DNA of 64,000 nucleotides from Cucumis sativus (Eukaryota > Streptophyta > Magnoliopsida > Cucurbitales > Cucurbitaceae): positions 10,788,001 through 10,852,000 of the forward strand of contig NC_026660.2 in NCBI RefSeq assembly GCF_000004075.3, in the 5' to 3' direction. The translations under genes were made by a program, and so were the position numbers. The notes beneath the pieces are model-generated. The model was not told the DNA's origin, searched no databases, and saw only the letters and a list, made by a program, of their open reading frames with translations. Of this stretch, positions 27,700-37,538 are shown in pieces. Numbering within the stretch: the stretch's first letter is position 1; each line of letters starts with the position of its first letter.

Positions 27700-29375
27700 T
27701 AAAAAATAAATTTACTAAGCCTAAATGCAAAATTACTTGTGTTTAGGGTTTTTTTTCCACGTATATCTACTTCAACCATGCTTTTCCTTTTTTATGTCGT
27801 ACTTTGTATTTAGTGTGCCTCACAACAAAAAAACAAACGGTTTTTTGCACCTTCCTTTTAGGAAAAGAAATAATTTCATTGATCGTTGAACTGATAGAGT
27901 AGAAACCCCAACACCTACTGTTGATTACAACTAAATTCTTGGAGATCGAATGTGATTTGCTATAATGGGCAAAAGTGTGCTTAGATTTTGCAAAAAAGAA
28001 AAAAAAAATAGTATAACAACGAATTCCACAAAGGAATCAGAGGAGGAAGAATTCCTATTCCCTGAAAAATACGACCATTTGGCCTTTGTGTCTTGTAAAA
28101 CACAGGTTGAAGTTAAGGATAAAAGTGGACTTTCCATGTGAGATAACTCTGAAGTATTTACCATTCTCATATGAGAACATGTTGGTTTTTAGCTTCCATC
28201 TTCCCTCGGTGTTCATTATGGAGAAGCCATGGTTGCGTTTTTGTTCTTATCCTTAACATTTAATAGAACATATTTAGATTTCAAGAGGTAGCCAAAGAAA
28301 AAGGAAACTCATCAGTGAGGAGTCCCTGATGTCAAGGGGAAAAAAACAATAGCTCCAGAACAAGTGTTATTTTCTCCTTGTTTTCTCTTAAGTTTATATT
28401 ACCTAAATGTTTATAAGACACATGGATTTCTATCTCAAAACCAACATTTTCAATGCTTCTTCGTGTACACCATCTTAGGCCGGTTGTTTCTACTTTTTGA
28501 CTGGAAACTCGTCTGGGCTTCATGGACTTGGTACCATATCATATAAAACATTGAGATTCATTTTAAAATCAATTAACAATTAAAAGAGCTACACATGGAT
28601 CTTACAAAGATTGCAAGATCTCTCGATCTTTTCTACGTAGGAACCTTCTTGAACTTTCAGTCCAATATCCCTAATTCCACATCATGTAATTGCATTCCAA
28701 GTTGGCTTAGAACAGCATTCCATTTAGTAAATGATAGCATCGTACTCCTGTTAATATTTTTTCCCTATTGTGTAGGTAATGAGGAAAAATTTACTGAAGT
28801 TCGTGCGTGTAAGAGAGTTTGCCCCCGAAGCTGAGTTTTCTAATTCCAGCCCGTCCATAATCTTGCCCAACGTTATTTGCAGGTATGTTATTACTAATGG
28901 TAAAGTTGTTAAATATGGCATGTCATACTCCAAATTCAATTGCTTCTACCTTTATCTCTTCTCAAACCCACGTTGAATCTTATTTCTCACCCTTTCTTTT
29001 GGTTATGAGGGCAGCTATTGCGACGATTGTCGAGATCTGGACTTGTGCCGCGACTCAGCTTTACTAGCACAGGAATGGCGCTGTGCTGTGCCACAATGTG
29101 GACAACCGTATGACCAAGAAGAGATGGAGAATAAGCTGCTTCAAATCGTGCGACAGAGGGAGCGTCTCTATCACGTGCAGGATCTGGTATGCATTCGTTG
29201 CAAACAAGTCAAAGCAGCTCATTTATCGGAACAATGTAGCTGTGCCGGTTCATTTAAATGCAAAGAAGATGCGGCAGAATATTTCAGCAAGATGCTTGTT
29301 CTTCTTAATGTAGCCACTCGTCAGAAGTTTCAACTACTGCAAGAGTTCACCACGTGGATCTTAGAAAACTCATGA
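1007..29375 (+). CDS. POL2A: DNA polymerase epsilon catalytic subunit (5' end outside window)
   Basis: Catalytic subunit of the leading-strand replicase DNA polymerase epsilon, a nuclear B-family polymerase with 3'-5' proofreading. I placed 44 exons between 1007 and 29375; their summed length gives 2,035 codons plus stop with no frame break. The usual plant protein is about 2,150-2,200 residues, so only the N-terminal 150-200 residues are missing upstream. Visible motifs: Exo I FDIETT, Exo [13 protein letters not shown], Exo [14 protein letters not shown], polymerase motif [11 protein letters not shown], motif [11 protein letters not shown], motif [10 protein letters not shown], the CysX iron-sulfur cysteines, and two C-terminal cysteine clusters ending in WILENS-stop at 29373-29375. 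One intron uses a GC donor (24761). A 6.5-kb intron (9145-15629) carries a LINE and a SINE. Plants can have a second copy (POL2B); I chose POL2A because all catalytic motifs are intact, but paralogue identity is inferred. Confidence 0.96.
4190..4690 (-). mobile_element. 5'-truncated LINE, ORF2 C-terminal (zf-RVT) and 3' tail
   Basis: This lies antisense in the POL2A intron 3590-5108. The minus strand encodes the end of a plant LINE ORF2: [10 protein letters not shown]..., [20 protein letters not shown] and [12 protein letters not shown], the pattern of the zinc-binding reverse-transcriptase C-terminal domain, followed by a 3' tail. The tail (about 4190-4375) is close to that of the element at 9339-13076, so both belong to one family. 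Everything 5' of the zf-RVT part is absent, as is usual after incomplete target-primed reverse transcription. I could not fix a target-site duplication. Confidence 0.75.
9325..9338. repeat. LINE target-site duplication, copy at element 3' end
   Basis: The 14-bp sequence CAAGCCTCTTTATT is identical to 13077-13090 and adjoins the T-run that is the element's poly(A) on the minus strand. Confidence 0.85.
9339..13076 (-). mobile_element. LINE (non-LTR retrotransposon) with internally deleted ORF2
   Basis: The element is antisense to POL2A. Reading the minus strand from 13076: a CT-repeat-containing 5' part, a gag-like ORF1 of DUF4283 type (about 12900-11340; e.g. [24 protein letters not shown]), then the ORF2 endonuclease (10264-9962, with FSWSR, SKLDRFL and the catalytic SDH in TTSDHFLI). 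Next comes the linker typical before reverse transcriptase ([19 protein letters not shown], about 9700). At about 9535 the sequence jumps to the family 3' tail, so the reverse-transcriptase core is gone. A short A-run (T on plus, from 9339) abuts the target-site duplication CAAGCCTCTTTATT at 9325-9338 and 13077-13090. Stop codons and frame shifts in ORF1 show it is dead. Confidence 0.85.
13077..13090. repeat. LINE target-site duplication, copy at element 5' end
   Basis: CAAGCCTCTTTATT, an identical partner of 9325-9338. It marks the 5' limit of the LINE just beyond a CT microsatellite (about 13045-13064). Confidence 0.85.
13187..13577. repeat. 198-bp tandem duplication
   Basis: Two head-to-tail copies, 13187-13384 and 13385-about 13577, differ at only a few positions. 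On the minus strand both stay open (ending [18 protein letters not shown] in each), but I recognise no protein family, so the open frames are probably incidental. It lies just 5' of the LINE insertion, inside the POL2A intron. Confidence 0.85.
13590..14600. repeat. Unidentified repeat-like sequence in POL2A intron
   Basis: The minus strand has open stretches (13722-13922, 14199-13897) rich in Ser, Lys and Glu that match nothing I recognise; the plus strand has a short Phe-rich frame (14260-14478). Composition and position next to other elements suggest an old transposon. The family is unknown, and this is a guess from context. Confidence 0.35.
14841..15034. mobile_element. MITE-like element with imperfect terminal inverted repeats
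   Basis: It starts GCCTGTTTGGATTGAC, and the reverse complement of its end is GGGTGTGTTTGGTTTAAC, so the termini are imperfect inverted repeats. The interior is AT-rich and non-coding. The GTGTTTGG-type terminus is frequent in plant non-autonomous DNA transposons. No clear target-site duplication was seen. Confidence 0.5.
15208..15417 (+). mobile_element. tRNA-derived SINE, Au family type
   Basis: RNA polymerase III box A is at 15222-15233 (TTAGCCTAGTGG) and box B at 15266-15275 (GGTTCGATCC). The body contains the motif GAGGTGCGCGTAAG followed by TGGCCCAGACACTCACG, which I recall as typical of the Au SINE family, and it ends in an A-rich tail. AAAAGAGAAAA occurs at 15197-15207 and again at 15418-15428 as a likely target-site duplication. 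The SINE is in sense orientation within the POL2A intron, about 200 bp before the exon at 15630. Confidence 0.8.
21354..21394. repeat. Perfect inverted repeat, 15-bp arms
   Basis: Arms TTTTAGATTCTATCA (21354-21368) and TGATAGAATCTAAAA (21380-21394) flank an 11-nt loop. The CTATCA/TGATAG core recurs at 58640-58745 and is typical of a dispersed repeat. Confidence 0.8.
21911..22345. repeat. Interspersed repeat in POL2A intron with partial direct-repeat ends
   Basis: The segment has near-matching ends (CCATTAACTTAATTTTAGGT at 21915 and a diverged copy at 22307 with AGTCAATCGGTGATTTAACC). The middle carries GGGAGCATGTAAAGGATCC, CTATATAAGATAGATGGAC and GTTTTGTGTTTGAACCCC, a layout I associate with dispersed plant LTR-derived or TRIM-like repeats. 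There is no coding capacity, and the family is not certain. It lies in the 1.77-kb intron 20852-22619. Confidence 0.45.
24761..25497 (+). other. POL2A: GC-AG intron of POL2A
   Basis: The upstream exon ends CAC AAG (His-Lys) at 24760 and is followed by GCATGA. The downstream exon starts GTTATGCAAAAG (Val-Met-Gln-Lys) at 25498 after TGTTAG. The conserved protein order [15 protein letters not shown] fixes both ends, and no GT lies within a few bases in the right frame, so the donor is GC. Confidence 0.85.
26296..26611. mobile_element. MITE-like element in POL2A intron
   Basis: The left end is GGTTTGATAACCATTTTG and the reverse complement of the right end is GGCCTCATTTTGTAACCATT, giving imperfect terminal inverted repeats around an AT-rich, non-coding interior with A/T runs. 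It lies in the intron 25807-26691. A related, more decayed sequence may lie at 38806-39080. Confidence 0.55.
27530..27695. repeat. CTAGGC-rich repeat and long T-run in POL2A intron
   Basis: It contains GGCGCATGCCTAGGCTCTAGG, a motif common in dispersed plant repeats, followed by a poly(T) tract of about 27 at 27667-27693. A poly(T) on plus may be the poly(A) of a minus-strand retroelement fragment. It is non-coding and lies in the intron 27435-28775. Confidence 0.4.
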
Positions 29376-30062
29376 ATCCGCTAAATTACCCATCTAACCA
29401 ACTTCTATCCTAACAGTGGGTTTGCTCAAGCATTCCTGGAATTGAAACTCAAGGGAAGAAGTGATCAAACCTACAGCTCAATAATCACTTCTAAAATCAC
29501 TTCTAAAGGCTGTTCTGAAAAGCTTGGGTCCAGCCTTAATGTATGATACTGTTGTATATTAGGGAACTGATCATAGCACAGTACGTTGAGTTTTTCTCGT
29601 AGTTTCTCAACCTTTTTCTTACCTATTTAGTGCTTTTAGATTATTGTTTTCATTCTTCTTCTTACAAGTGGAGGTAAGATTTGAGTCTCCAACTTCAACA
29701 TTTAGATTAGGGCCATAGCAATTAGGAAACGTAAATTTGTATATAAATTGTTGTAGATCAATTAAATTTGATTTTTTTTTATACATATCTTGATTTTCTT
29801 GGTACTAATTGATGTGAGCTGTGCTAAGTTTTCTTTCTCTCGGCATACATATCTTGCATTTGAAAGCTATTGCTACATTTACTATTTGAACCCTTGGCTG
29901 CAAAGATTTTGTTGTTCATATTATCAAATATGGTAAAAGTTCATTTATGTTGTTCGTATTTTAATTAATTGATAAATATCATATTATTTAGTATAGTTTA
30001 ACTATCAAAATTATCATAACGAGTGTAGCTCAATTAATATGGTGATCAAATTATTATCTTTG

Positions 30063-30064
<2 letters not shown>

Positions 30065-30104
<40 letters not shown>
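30065..30104. repeat. (TA)n microsatellite
   Basis: Uninterrupted TA repeat of about 20 units in the spacer after POL2A. Confidence 0.95.
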
Positions 30105-30111
<7 letters not shown>

Positions 30112-31378
30112 TTTAATTCATTTTAAAGTTGATGACATCACGATGTCTACGTGGACTTGATTTTAATTGTTGTCGATTTTAATTGTTAGACCATTGAAAA
30201 CGTGTCAATTTCATCATATTTCAATATTTACGTTAAATGATTACTCAATTATACTTGTTTGGATTCTCTTTTTGAATCTCATTAATTATATGCTAATAAT
30301 TACAATGTCGTTTCAATATTATCTATATCGATAATGTTATTAAATGATGTCAAGATGATGTGACGACATAGACGTGACGATGTATATTTTGTCTTATTAA
30401 AAGAATACATTATTAGTTTGCTATTGCTATGTCCTAAACCCACGACGTTAAATAAAATTTGTAGTATTGCTTTCAATTCTGATCTTTCCATTTTATTTCT
30501 AATTTCTAACCAATTCAGTTCACGTTCATTGCTATCGCCATTATCTTAGAGAGTGTTCTTTCTTCAAAAACATTGATATTCTTTGGAATTGAATGCAAAT
30601 ATTTTCTGTTGTTCAATTGTTTATAAGAGCTGAAGATTTCAAAGTTTGATCGCTATTTGAGATGACGACTTGAATCATTCAACGTTTTAAAGCTGAATTT
30701 CCAGATGCATTTGAAATTGATCCGACGAGTAATTTTCAAATACATAAGATGTCAGAAGCGACTTGTCACTTTCTCGTTTTCTTCACTAAAACATACGGTA
30801 CACATTACTACTCACATAATTTGTCTTTTTTGGGCTTTCTACCACATTTCTTGCGTTGTTAATCATGATTGATATGTGGCGTAAACTGTTTGATTCATAG
30901 TTTAATTTTTTTGGTGAATTTTGTTAAAAAGATAAAAAAACAAACTGTGAAGATTGAAGTTGCTACGTTTTAGTTTAGCCCATTTTGCTAAGTTTTTTTT
31001 TTCTTGAAGAGATCAAAAAAGCTCTCAATAGATTTAAAACTGACCAACAAACTAAATCAATTTAAACATTTACTAAACTAATAATAGTTGGTTGAAATTG
31101 AGTAATTCAGTAATTATGGCAATATCATCAGAATTATGGCAATATAATAATATTCCTGAATAGTTATTAGTAAAATACGTCATTATTTATATAATGATAT
31201 TCCTAAAATAAGTATTTCTAAATTAACTGACCCAAATTAGTTATACTTTTGCTAAATAATTATTCAGACTATTCTTAATTTGATTTGTTGGGATTATGGT
31301 GTGAAAGAAATTTAGGGCTTTTCTTTTTCTTAAACACCCAGCCATTTCACTCAAGAAAGATACTGAGTGGAGATGGCG

Positions 31379-31456
31379 TCGGAGATATGACTTGAACAAC
31401 GACGATAAGGAGAATGCATCGGAGATATGACTTGAACAACGACGATGAGGAGAATG
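31379..31456. repeat. 40-bp tandem duplication upstream of the HPt-like gene
   Basis: Two copies beginning TCGGAGATATGACTTGAACA differ at one or two positions. No long open frame crosses it. Confidence 0.85.
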
Positions 31457-31951
31457 AAGGGCAAACGAAATGATGAACGATGATATTTTGTAAATGATGA
31501 GGCATGTGTTTTGTTTTAACGTACCTAATCGGTTTTTTGGCCGCCTACGTTTTCATGTTCTTATTATTTGTTTAGTGATCCTTTGGTATAGAAGAGGAGA
31601 GGGACGTTATTATTACTAATTATTACAGCTTTATCTCTTTCTCTCTTATGACATATTGTTGTGCCTGTCAATAACAACAGATTGATGATGATAATCCATT
31701 ACCTGTACATCAGTTATTTAATTCACTTTTTCATTTCCCAGTGGCAAAAAATGAAAATTTCTAAGAATCTTGATGTCAAATAGATGATGGATCATGCTGA
31801 ACTGCATGCAATATTCTGCCCCACATTGTCTTCATCTCCCTCTTTGCTTTGCTCTTTTTTCCCCCATGAAACTAATAAGTACTAGGTTTTATCATGTGTT
31901 CATCTTCTTCATATCCTACCTTCCTTTTTTCCAACAATTTTTGCATCTAAA

Positions 31952-32992
31952 ATGGCTTTGTCTATTCTTAAAGGATTGCTCCAAGATTATGTTCAATCTC
32001 TGATTGAAGAGGTGACAACTAATATATTAGTTTCTTTTTCATTCAACTACTTACTTGTGTACACAATTCTTTCATCTTCAAGTTATTATTAATTTAACAT
32101 TGTCGTAGTATGTCTTGTAGAGGATTGTTAATGAGAGGTTCTCCCAGATTCTAACAAAATTTGAAGAGCCGGATTGCGTTCAGCTGATCAATATTTATCT
32201 CAGAGATGTTGAATCAATCTTATCAGAACTTAGCATCACTGTGTAAGCTTTCTTCTATAATCTCACAAATTGTATTGTAGTTTTTCATTTGTTGACTAAT
32301 AGCTTTAAATATGCAGTGATTCTTTGGACCTCGATTTCTCTAAGTTGAGTTTGTTGGCCGATAAAATAGAGAAGAAAAGCACTCGGTAGTTTACTATTCC
32401 TTTACTCTTTTGAATCTCTTAAAACTCATAGATCTACTAGATACAAATTAAAAGTTTAAGGTTGTATTAAACAAAATAAAATTCAATTCATATCTTATGG
32501 TCTAAATAATTTTAAAAGAGTATTTGCGATCCAAAGTGTTTATTTACAATTGTCTTGGATTTGTATTATTTAAGCATTTAGAAAAAGTGTATGTGTGTAT
32601 GTGGCAGCATTGGTGCACAGCACATGAAGCTAGCAGCTACCCGTCTCATTGAAGCTTGTGATAAGGAGGACCAGAAAATGTAAGACTTTCAAATTTATAC
32701 AAACGTTAAATTTGGACTCTCAAACATTTTTAGATTTTCTAACCATGTGATAGATAAACCACGTTGGTTTAGTGTCTCCCAAGACTTTAATTGGATGAAG
32801 CATGAATTCACCATTACTCAGAACAAATTTCAGCCCGTTATTCAGGTTTGATATATTACTAATAATTAATGATCTATAGCTTTTTGTCGATGTTTGATGT
32901 TTGATGTGTTGAAATAAGGTGAATGCTTTTGGTTATTATTGCAGATGGAACAGAGAATTTTGAGAGTGATGAGCAAGCCAAAGTATACATAG
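31952..32992 (+). CDS. Histidine-phosphotransfer-like protein lacking the phospho-accepting His
   Basis: Six exons: 31952-32011, 32121-32242, 32317-32385, 32608-32679, 32773-32845, 32945-32992, all GT-AG and in frame, giving 147 residues, the usual length of plant AHP proteins. Family features are visible: N-terminal helix (LLQDYVQSLIEE), LINIYLRDVESILSEL, the IGAQ motif after the phosphorylation site (85-88), and the C-terminal MKHEFTITQNKF...MEQRI. Canonical members have HQLKGSS before SIGAQ; here the aligned stretch is DKIEKKSTRIGAQ, so His is replaced by Asp76 and the KGSS signature is gone. Known pseudo-HPt proteins such as Arabidopsis AHP6 (Asn at this site) inhibit cytokinin phosphorelay. 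By analogy this one could act as a competitor, but that is inference. A possible poly(A) signal AATAAA is at 33124. Confidence 0.85.
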
Positions 32993-33792
32993 AAAGCTTA
33001 TGTGTTTTTTGTACGATACGTTGAAGATGGGGTCGTATTATTATTAATATATATATCATCTCCTAAAGTATTATAAGCTTTGTATCATTTTGGTGTCTTT
33101 ATTTGTAAAATTATGCTCAAGTAAATAAAATCCAGGCTCCTCCTACCATTCAAAATTTAAAATTAAATTGAAGTTTGTGGAGTAATTTTTTTTATATTCA
33201 ATGAATTTTAATTAAAACTCAACTTTGAAAGATTAAAATTATGATTACTCATAGTATGAAGATCAACATAAAAGTGTTAATATTTTGTTTAATTAAATTA
33301 TTTACAAATATAACAAAATATTATTTATATATACTAATTATTATTTTTTCTATCACCTCCTTATTCGACAAGTAGAGAAGACATATAAGAAGTGATCAAT
33401 AGGTGTAGATAAACGGTTTTCGCTTGTGTACTCATTAAACCTAAGAACATTCTTAACTGTTTTTTAAAGATTAAGGGGACGTTAACCTACATAATTTACT
33501 ATACTATTTTTCCCTATTCCATCCTTCTCTAATCCTTTCTTAATTTCGTAAATCACTAGTTCACTCGTTCCCAAAACTATTATATTTTTTATACAATAGG
33601 GACTCAACTGAGAAAATACTCAAATATGAAGGACTGACTTGTAATTTAAGCAAAAAAGGGGGGGCATTAAAAAAATAAAACAAGAAAAAGTGCGCCAAAA
33701 AGAATTTCCTAAGCCATTTCCATTAGCCACTTTCTCACTACCTCAAATCGTCTCTTCGGTACTCAACACCCGGCCCGGATACGGCAATCGCC
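32993..33792. other. Spacer between HPt-like gene and aldo-keto reductase
   Basis: AT-rich with no gene seen. A possible AATAAA signal at 33124-33129 would serve the upstream gene. The final 100 bases become GC-richer (CGGCCCGGATACGGC) before the ATG at 33793, as expected for a leader region. Confidence 0.6.
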
Positions 33793-36700
33793 ATGGCAGC
33801 GATCACTCACCGGACCTTCTTGAACCTCACTGCCTTTAAATCCTTCACGGCTGAGACAAGAAGGCGCTATGAGAGGACGAAGCTTGGTACTAAAAGCTCT
33901 GTTAAGTGCTCTCAGACATTGGAAGGGTCCGCGCAAACTGTTACTACGGTGTCAAATGGCAAGGATTCGTTAGAAATTTGTCGAGTCCTCAATGGAATGT
34001 GGCAGACCAGCGGTGGATGGGGGAGAATCGACCGTGACGACGCGGTGGAGGCAATGCTCCGATATGCCGACGCCGGACTTACAACCTTTGATATGGCCGA
34101 CCACTGTACGTATTGCAACGCTTTAGGGAACTAAAATCCACACATATTTTGAAATTGAAATTATCTGGCAATATTTTTATCTTCTTTTTGGCGTTTGTTT
34201 TCTTGTGGACCACTCGGTAATCTGTGCGTTTCGATGCGTAAACAGCTTTAATGAAGCCACGTAGTTTGTTTGTGTGCCACAAAATTTTGAAACTTCCTGC
34301 TTTGATTTGATTTTATCCTTTCTTTCTCTTCCCTGTTAGATGCAGTTTTGAAGGAGGGTCTGTTTTTGGGACATAGTATTTTTCGTTTCTTAGGATAAAT
34401 GCCTGAGTAGACTGTGGAAGATAGGGATTAATTGGCTTATGGTATGTAGACTAGGATAATATGCAAGTTAAGAACAACTGAAGTGGGGTTCTCTTCTTTG
34501 GTTCATTTAGCTTCACACAGTTGAAATGGCGAAGTTTTTAGCTAATTCTTTCAGTGGGTTAACTTTTGAGTTCGTAAAGCAGAGAAGAGAATACAAATCA
34601 CAGAAATTGAATTCAGGATATTGTCGATGTGTGCGTACTGAAAATAAACGACGGGCTGTGGTTAGGAATGGCGAGGATGCATTAGATGTGTGTCGGGTTG
34701 TAAATGGAATGTGGCAAACCAGCGGGGGATGGGGTCAAATAAATCGAGATACTGCAGTTGATGCAATGATTAAATATGCTGATTCTGGACTTGACACTTT
34801 TGATATGGCTGATATATGTATGCAAATTGCCAGCTCTCTTAGTTGTTTGTTGTAAACTTTAGCTCTTACATTGAATTTTTGCTGGTTGTGCTGCAATTTC
34901 CTTCTGTTTACTAGGAAATGAACCAAAATGAATAAGGCAATGTTGATATGAAGTTGTTAAATTTGGAGTTTCATGAGGATTATCGTTCACTAAACCCCAT
35001 GATTGATACTACTATTTAAGTATGCCTGCTGTTTGAAATGAAGAGATTGTAACTATCTAGTGGGTTTGACTTGATTCCTCAAAATTTGGTGCCCCTTCAT
35101 TTTCATAGATGGACCTGCTGAAGATTTGTATGGCATCTTCATCAATCGAATTCGTAGGGAGCGTCCTGAACTCCTAGAGAGCGTAAGAGGGTGAGCTACT
35201 AACTCACTGTAGGTTGTTGGTTGTTGGTTGAGATCCATGTTAATTGGAAGAACATGGGCATTTGCAATTAGACTAGAGTACAGAAAAGAAACTTATGATG
35301 CCTTTTTTTGTTTTGTTTTTTGTTTTTTGTTTTTTTTTTTTCATATGCTACTTTCAAGGAAGTTTACAGAGTTGAAAATTGGAAATTCATGTTTCTATTC
35401 AATATTGAATATGCAGGCTTACAAAATGGGTGCCACCACCGGTGAAGATGACAAGTAGTTATGTCCGGGATAGCATTAATATCTCACGCAAGAGAATGGA
35501 TGTGTCTTCTTTGGATATGCTTCAGTTTCACTGGTAGATAAGAATTAACATTTTCCCTTATGGACCACATGCATATTTGTTTGCATGTTGTTAACTTTTC
35601 GTGTTGTTTGTCAATTGCTTTTCAATGCTCATATTTGATTCTAAGTCGTGATTTGATAATTAGATGCAAACATCATCCAATTTGAAGTTGTTCAAATAGT
35701 GGCTCTGCTTTTTATCTGGCATAACATCATCCAATTTGAAGTTGTTCAAATAGTTTGGCTGCAGAGATGTTTACTTAAACCAAAATATAGTTTATCTTTA
35801 TGGAAACACTGTTTTTTCACAATTGATTATCGTATTCATTCATGAAAGAAAAAATTAGGCAGGGCTGTACTAATGCTTCGCTGGCTATTTTAGACTTGTG
35901 AAATGTACATTGAAATTTATATCACATCAGTTTTCTTAGGATCAATGAATTGAACCTATAATTTGAGCATATAACTCATCTAGGGTTCTCGAGGAGCAGC
36001 TTCAATTTCCTATTCATTTTTCAATTGTCATACATCTTGGTCATTGCAACGTAAAACTCGTATAGTTTCTGTCTTCTTCTCGAATGCATGGTGTATCATT
36101 CATTATGTTTTTTCGGACCTCCTTAACACCCGATGTTTTTATATGGTTCTTCTTTAGGTGGGATTATTCGAACCCTGGCTATCTTGATGCTCTCAAACAT
36201 CTGACTGATTTGAAAGAGGAGGGTAAGTATTATTTATTTGAGCTCTTTGATTTTGTTTTTAGTTGTCTGATCATATATATATATATACATGTATATATAT
36301 TTTAAATTTTTTATTTAATTTGATTATTTTAGCAAGTGGTGTGTAGGTAAGATCAAGACGGTTGCTTTGACAAATTTTGACACGGAAAGGTTACAAATTA
36401 TTTTGGAAAATGATATACCTGTTGTGAGTAATCAGGTAAATGTCAGGTGTATTTCTTTCGTTCATTGCCTTCTTAGTTTGTAATTGACTCATATCTTTAA
36501 TGGAAATTCACCAGGTTCAGCACTCTATTGTTGATATGAGGCCTCAACAGAAGATGGCAGAGCTTTGCAAGCTCACAGGAGTCAAACTTATAACGTAATT
36601 CTTTGTCTCTCCCTCTATTCCATTTTCCAATCATCCCGAGTCATGTTGTCGTTGATGTTACCGTTTTCATATGATCTATAGCTTTTGCCTTTTATTTGAT

Positions 36701-37538
36701 TTTGCTACCCACACTTCCAATTTTTTTTTTTTTCAAGTATGATTTCTACTGCAGGTATGGAACTGTAATGGGTGGCTTGTTATCTGAAAAATTCCTCGAC
36801 ACCAACTTAATGATTCCTTTTGCTGGCCCTCCATTAAATACTCCCTCTCTGCAAAAGTACAAAAGGGTACGAAAAAATTACAAATCCTTTTACGTTAATG
36901 ATTCTGGACCAAGAAATTCATCAATATTATCGAATTCGGAAATGAATTACATTCCGTAGGGATTCCTATCATACTTTAGACTCATGTCTAGATGAAAAAT
37001 ATTGACATTAAAACTGAATGGTGATGCTCTTTCTCATTGAAAGAAAGGCGGACAAGGGAAAAATCTTCTAGAATCTGTTGTTTAATCTTAAGTTCGAAAT
37101 CTTTTAACACGGCAGATGGTTGATGCGTGGGGAGGATGGAGTTTGTTTCAAGTTCTGCTACAGACACTTAAAAGAGTTGCTTCTAAGCACGGGGTCTCAA
37201 TTCCAGCCGTCGCTGTCAAATACATACTTGATCAGGTAGAGTGGCCTTTCTAGTAAACAAGATTGCAGTCATTTAAATCTCAGTAAATATCTACATTGGA
37301 TTATACTTTGTTTGATTCACAATGCGACTTAGTTTGCCTTCTGAGATTGCAGCCAGCTGTGGCGGGATCGATGATAGGTGTTCGGCTTGGATTGTCAGAG
37401 CATTTGCAAGACACAAATGCCATCTTTTCTCTTGTTCTTGACGAGGAGGATGTAAACAGCATCCAGGAAGTATCCAAAAAAGGTAAGGATCTTCTTAGAA
37501 TTATTGGGGACTGTGGGGATGAATATAGACGTGCATAA
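33793..37538 (+). CDS. Plastid-type aldo-keto reductase, transcript from upstream first exon
   Basis: Exons: 33793-34105 (first exon a), then shared 35109-35190, 35417-35533, 36158-36222, 36347-36435, 36515-36594, 36755-36866, 37116-37235, 37353-37538; total 387 residues. This is an NAD(P)H-dependent reductase of the AKR superfamily. The tetrad is visible: Asp and Tyr in MADHYGPAEDLYG, Lys in GLTKWVPPP, His in LQFHWWD. Residues 1-50 are rich in Ser, Thr, Arg and Lys with few acids, as in a chloroplast transit peptide. The protein resembles an uncharacterised Arabidopsis plastid AKR (At2g27680 by memory); substrate unknown. The first-exon donor (GTACGT) leaves T of the Tyr codon, completed by AT of the next exon. 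An alternative homologous first exon lies inside the first intron. Confidence 0.88.
34526..37538 (+). CDS. Same aldo-keto reductase, alternative first exon b
   Basis: Exon b is 34526-34817 and then joins the same eight downstream exons; total 380 residues. Exon b encodes a different N-terminus (MAKFLANSFSGLTFEF...) and a diverged copy of the first catalytic segment: 37 of 52 residues match exon a over the part ending FDMAD. Its donor (GTATGC) follows T of the Tyr codon, the same phase as exon a, so splicing to 35109 restores DIYGPAEDLYG. Both first exons are open and have good donors. This could be two promoters feeding one gene, or a duplicated gene that lost its downstream exons. The sequence alone cannot decide; exon b lies nearer the shared exons, exon a is GC-richer. 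Confidence 0.75.
35669..35754. repeat. 32-bp direct repeat in aldo-keto reductase intron
   Basis: AACATCATCCAATTTGAAGT and the next 12 bases occur at 35669-35700 and again at 35723-35754, with 22 bases between. It is non-coding. Confidence 0.85.

Larger units (their letters stand above)
18117..29375 (+). other. POL2A: POL2A exons 25-44 in window: non-catalytic C-terminal half
   Basis: Exons: 18117-18261, 18341-18538, 18643-18717, 20039-20262, 20668-20851, 22620-22684, 22958-23090, 23519-23620, 23698-23781, 23969-24043, 24219-24278, 24362-24624, 24712-24760 (GC donor), 25498-25658, 25740-25806, 26692-26802, 26978-27148, 27234-27434, 28776-28882, 29015-29375. This is the inactive polymerase-like half (DUF1744 region) needed for holoenzyme and helicase assembly. 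It ends in two cysteine clusters, YCDDC...CAVPQC and CIRC...CSC...C, the CysA/CysB modules that bind the second subunit. Confidence 0.92.
29376..31951. other. POL2A 3' region and intergenic DNA
   Basis: The segment holds the POL2A 3' UTR and AT-rich spacer. It contains a TA microsatellite at about 30065-30104 and a 40-bp tandem duplication (31379-31418 and 31419-31456). No gene is recognised. The last few hundred bases should include the promoter of the HPt-like gene. Confidence 0.6.
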
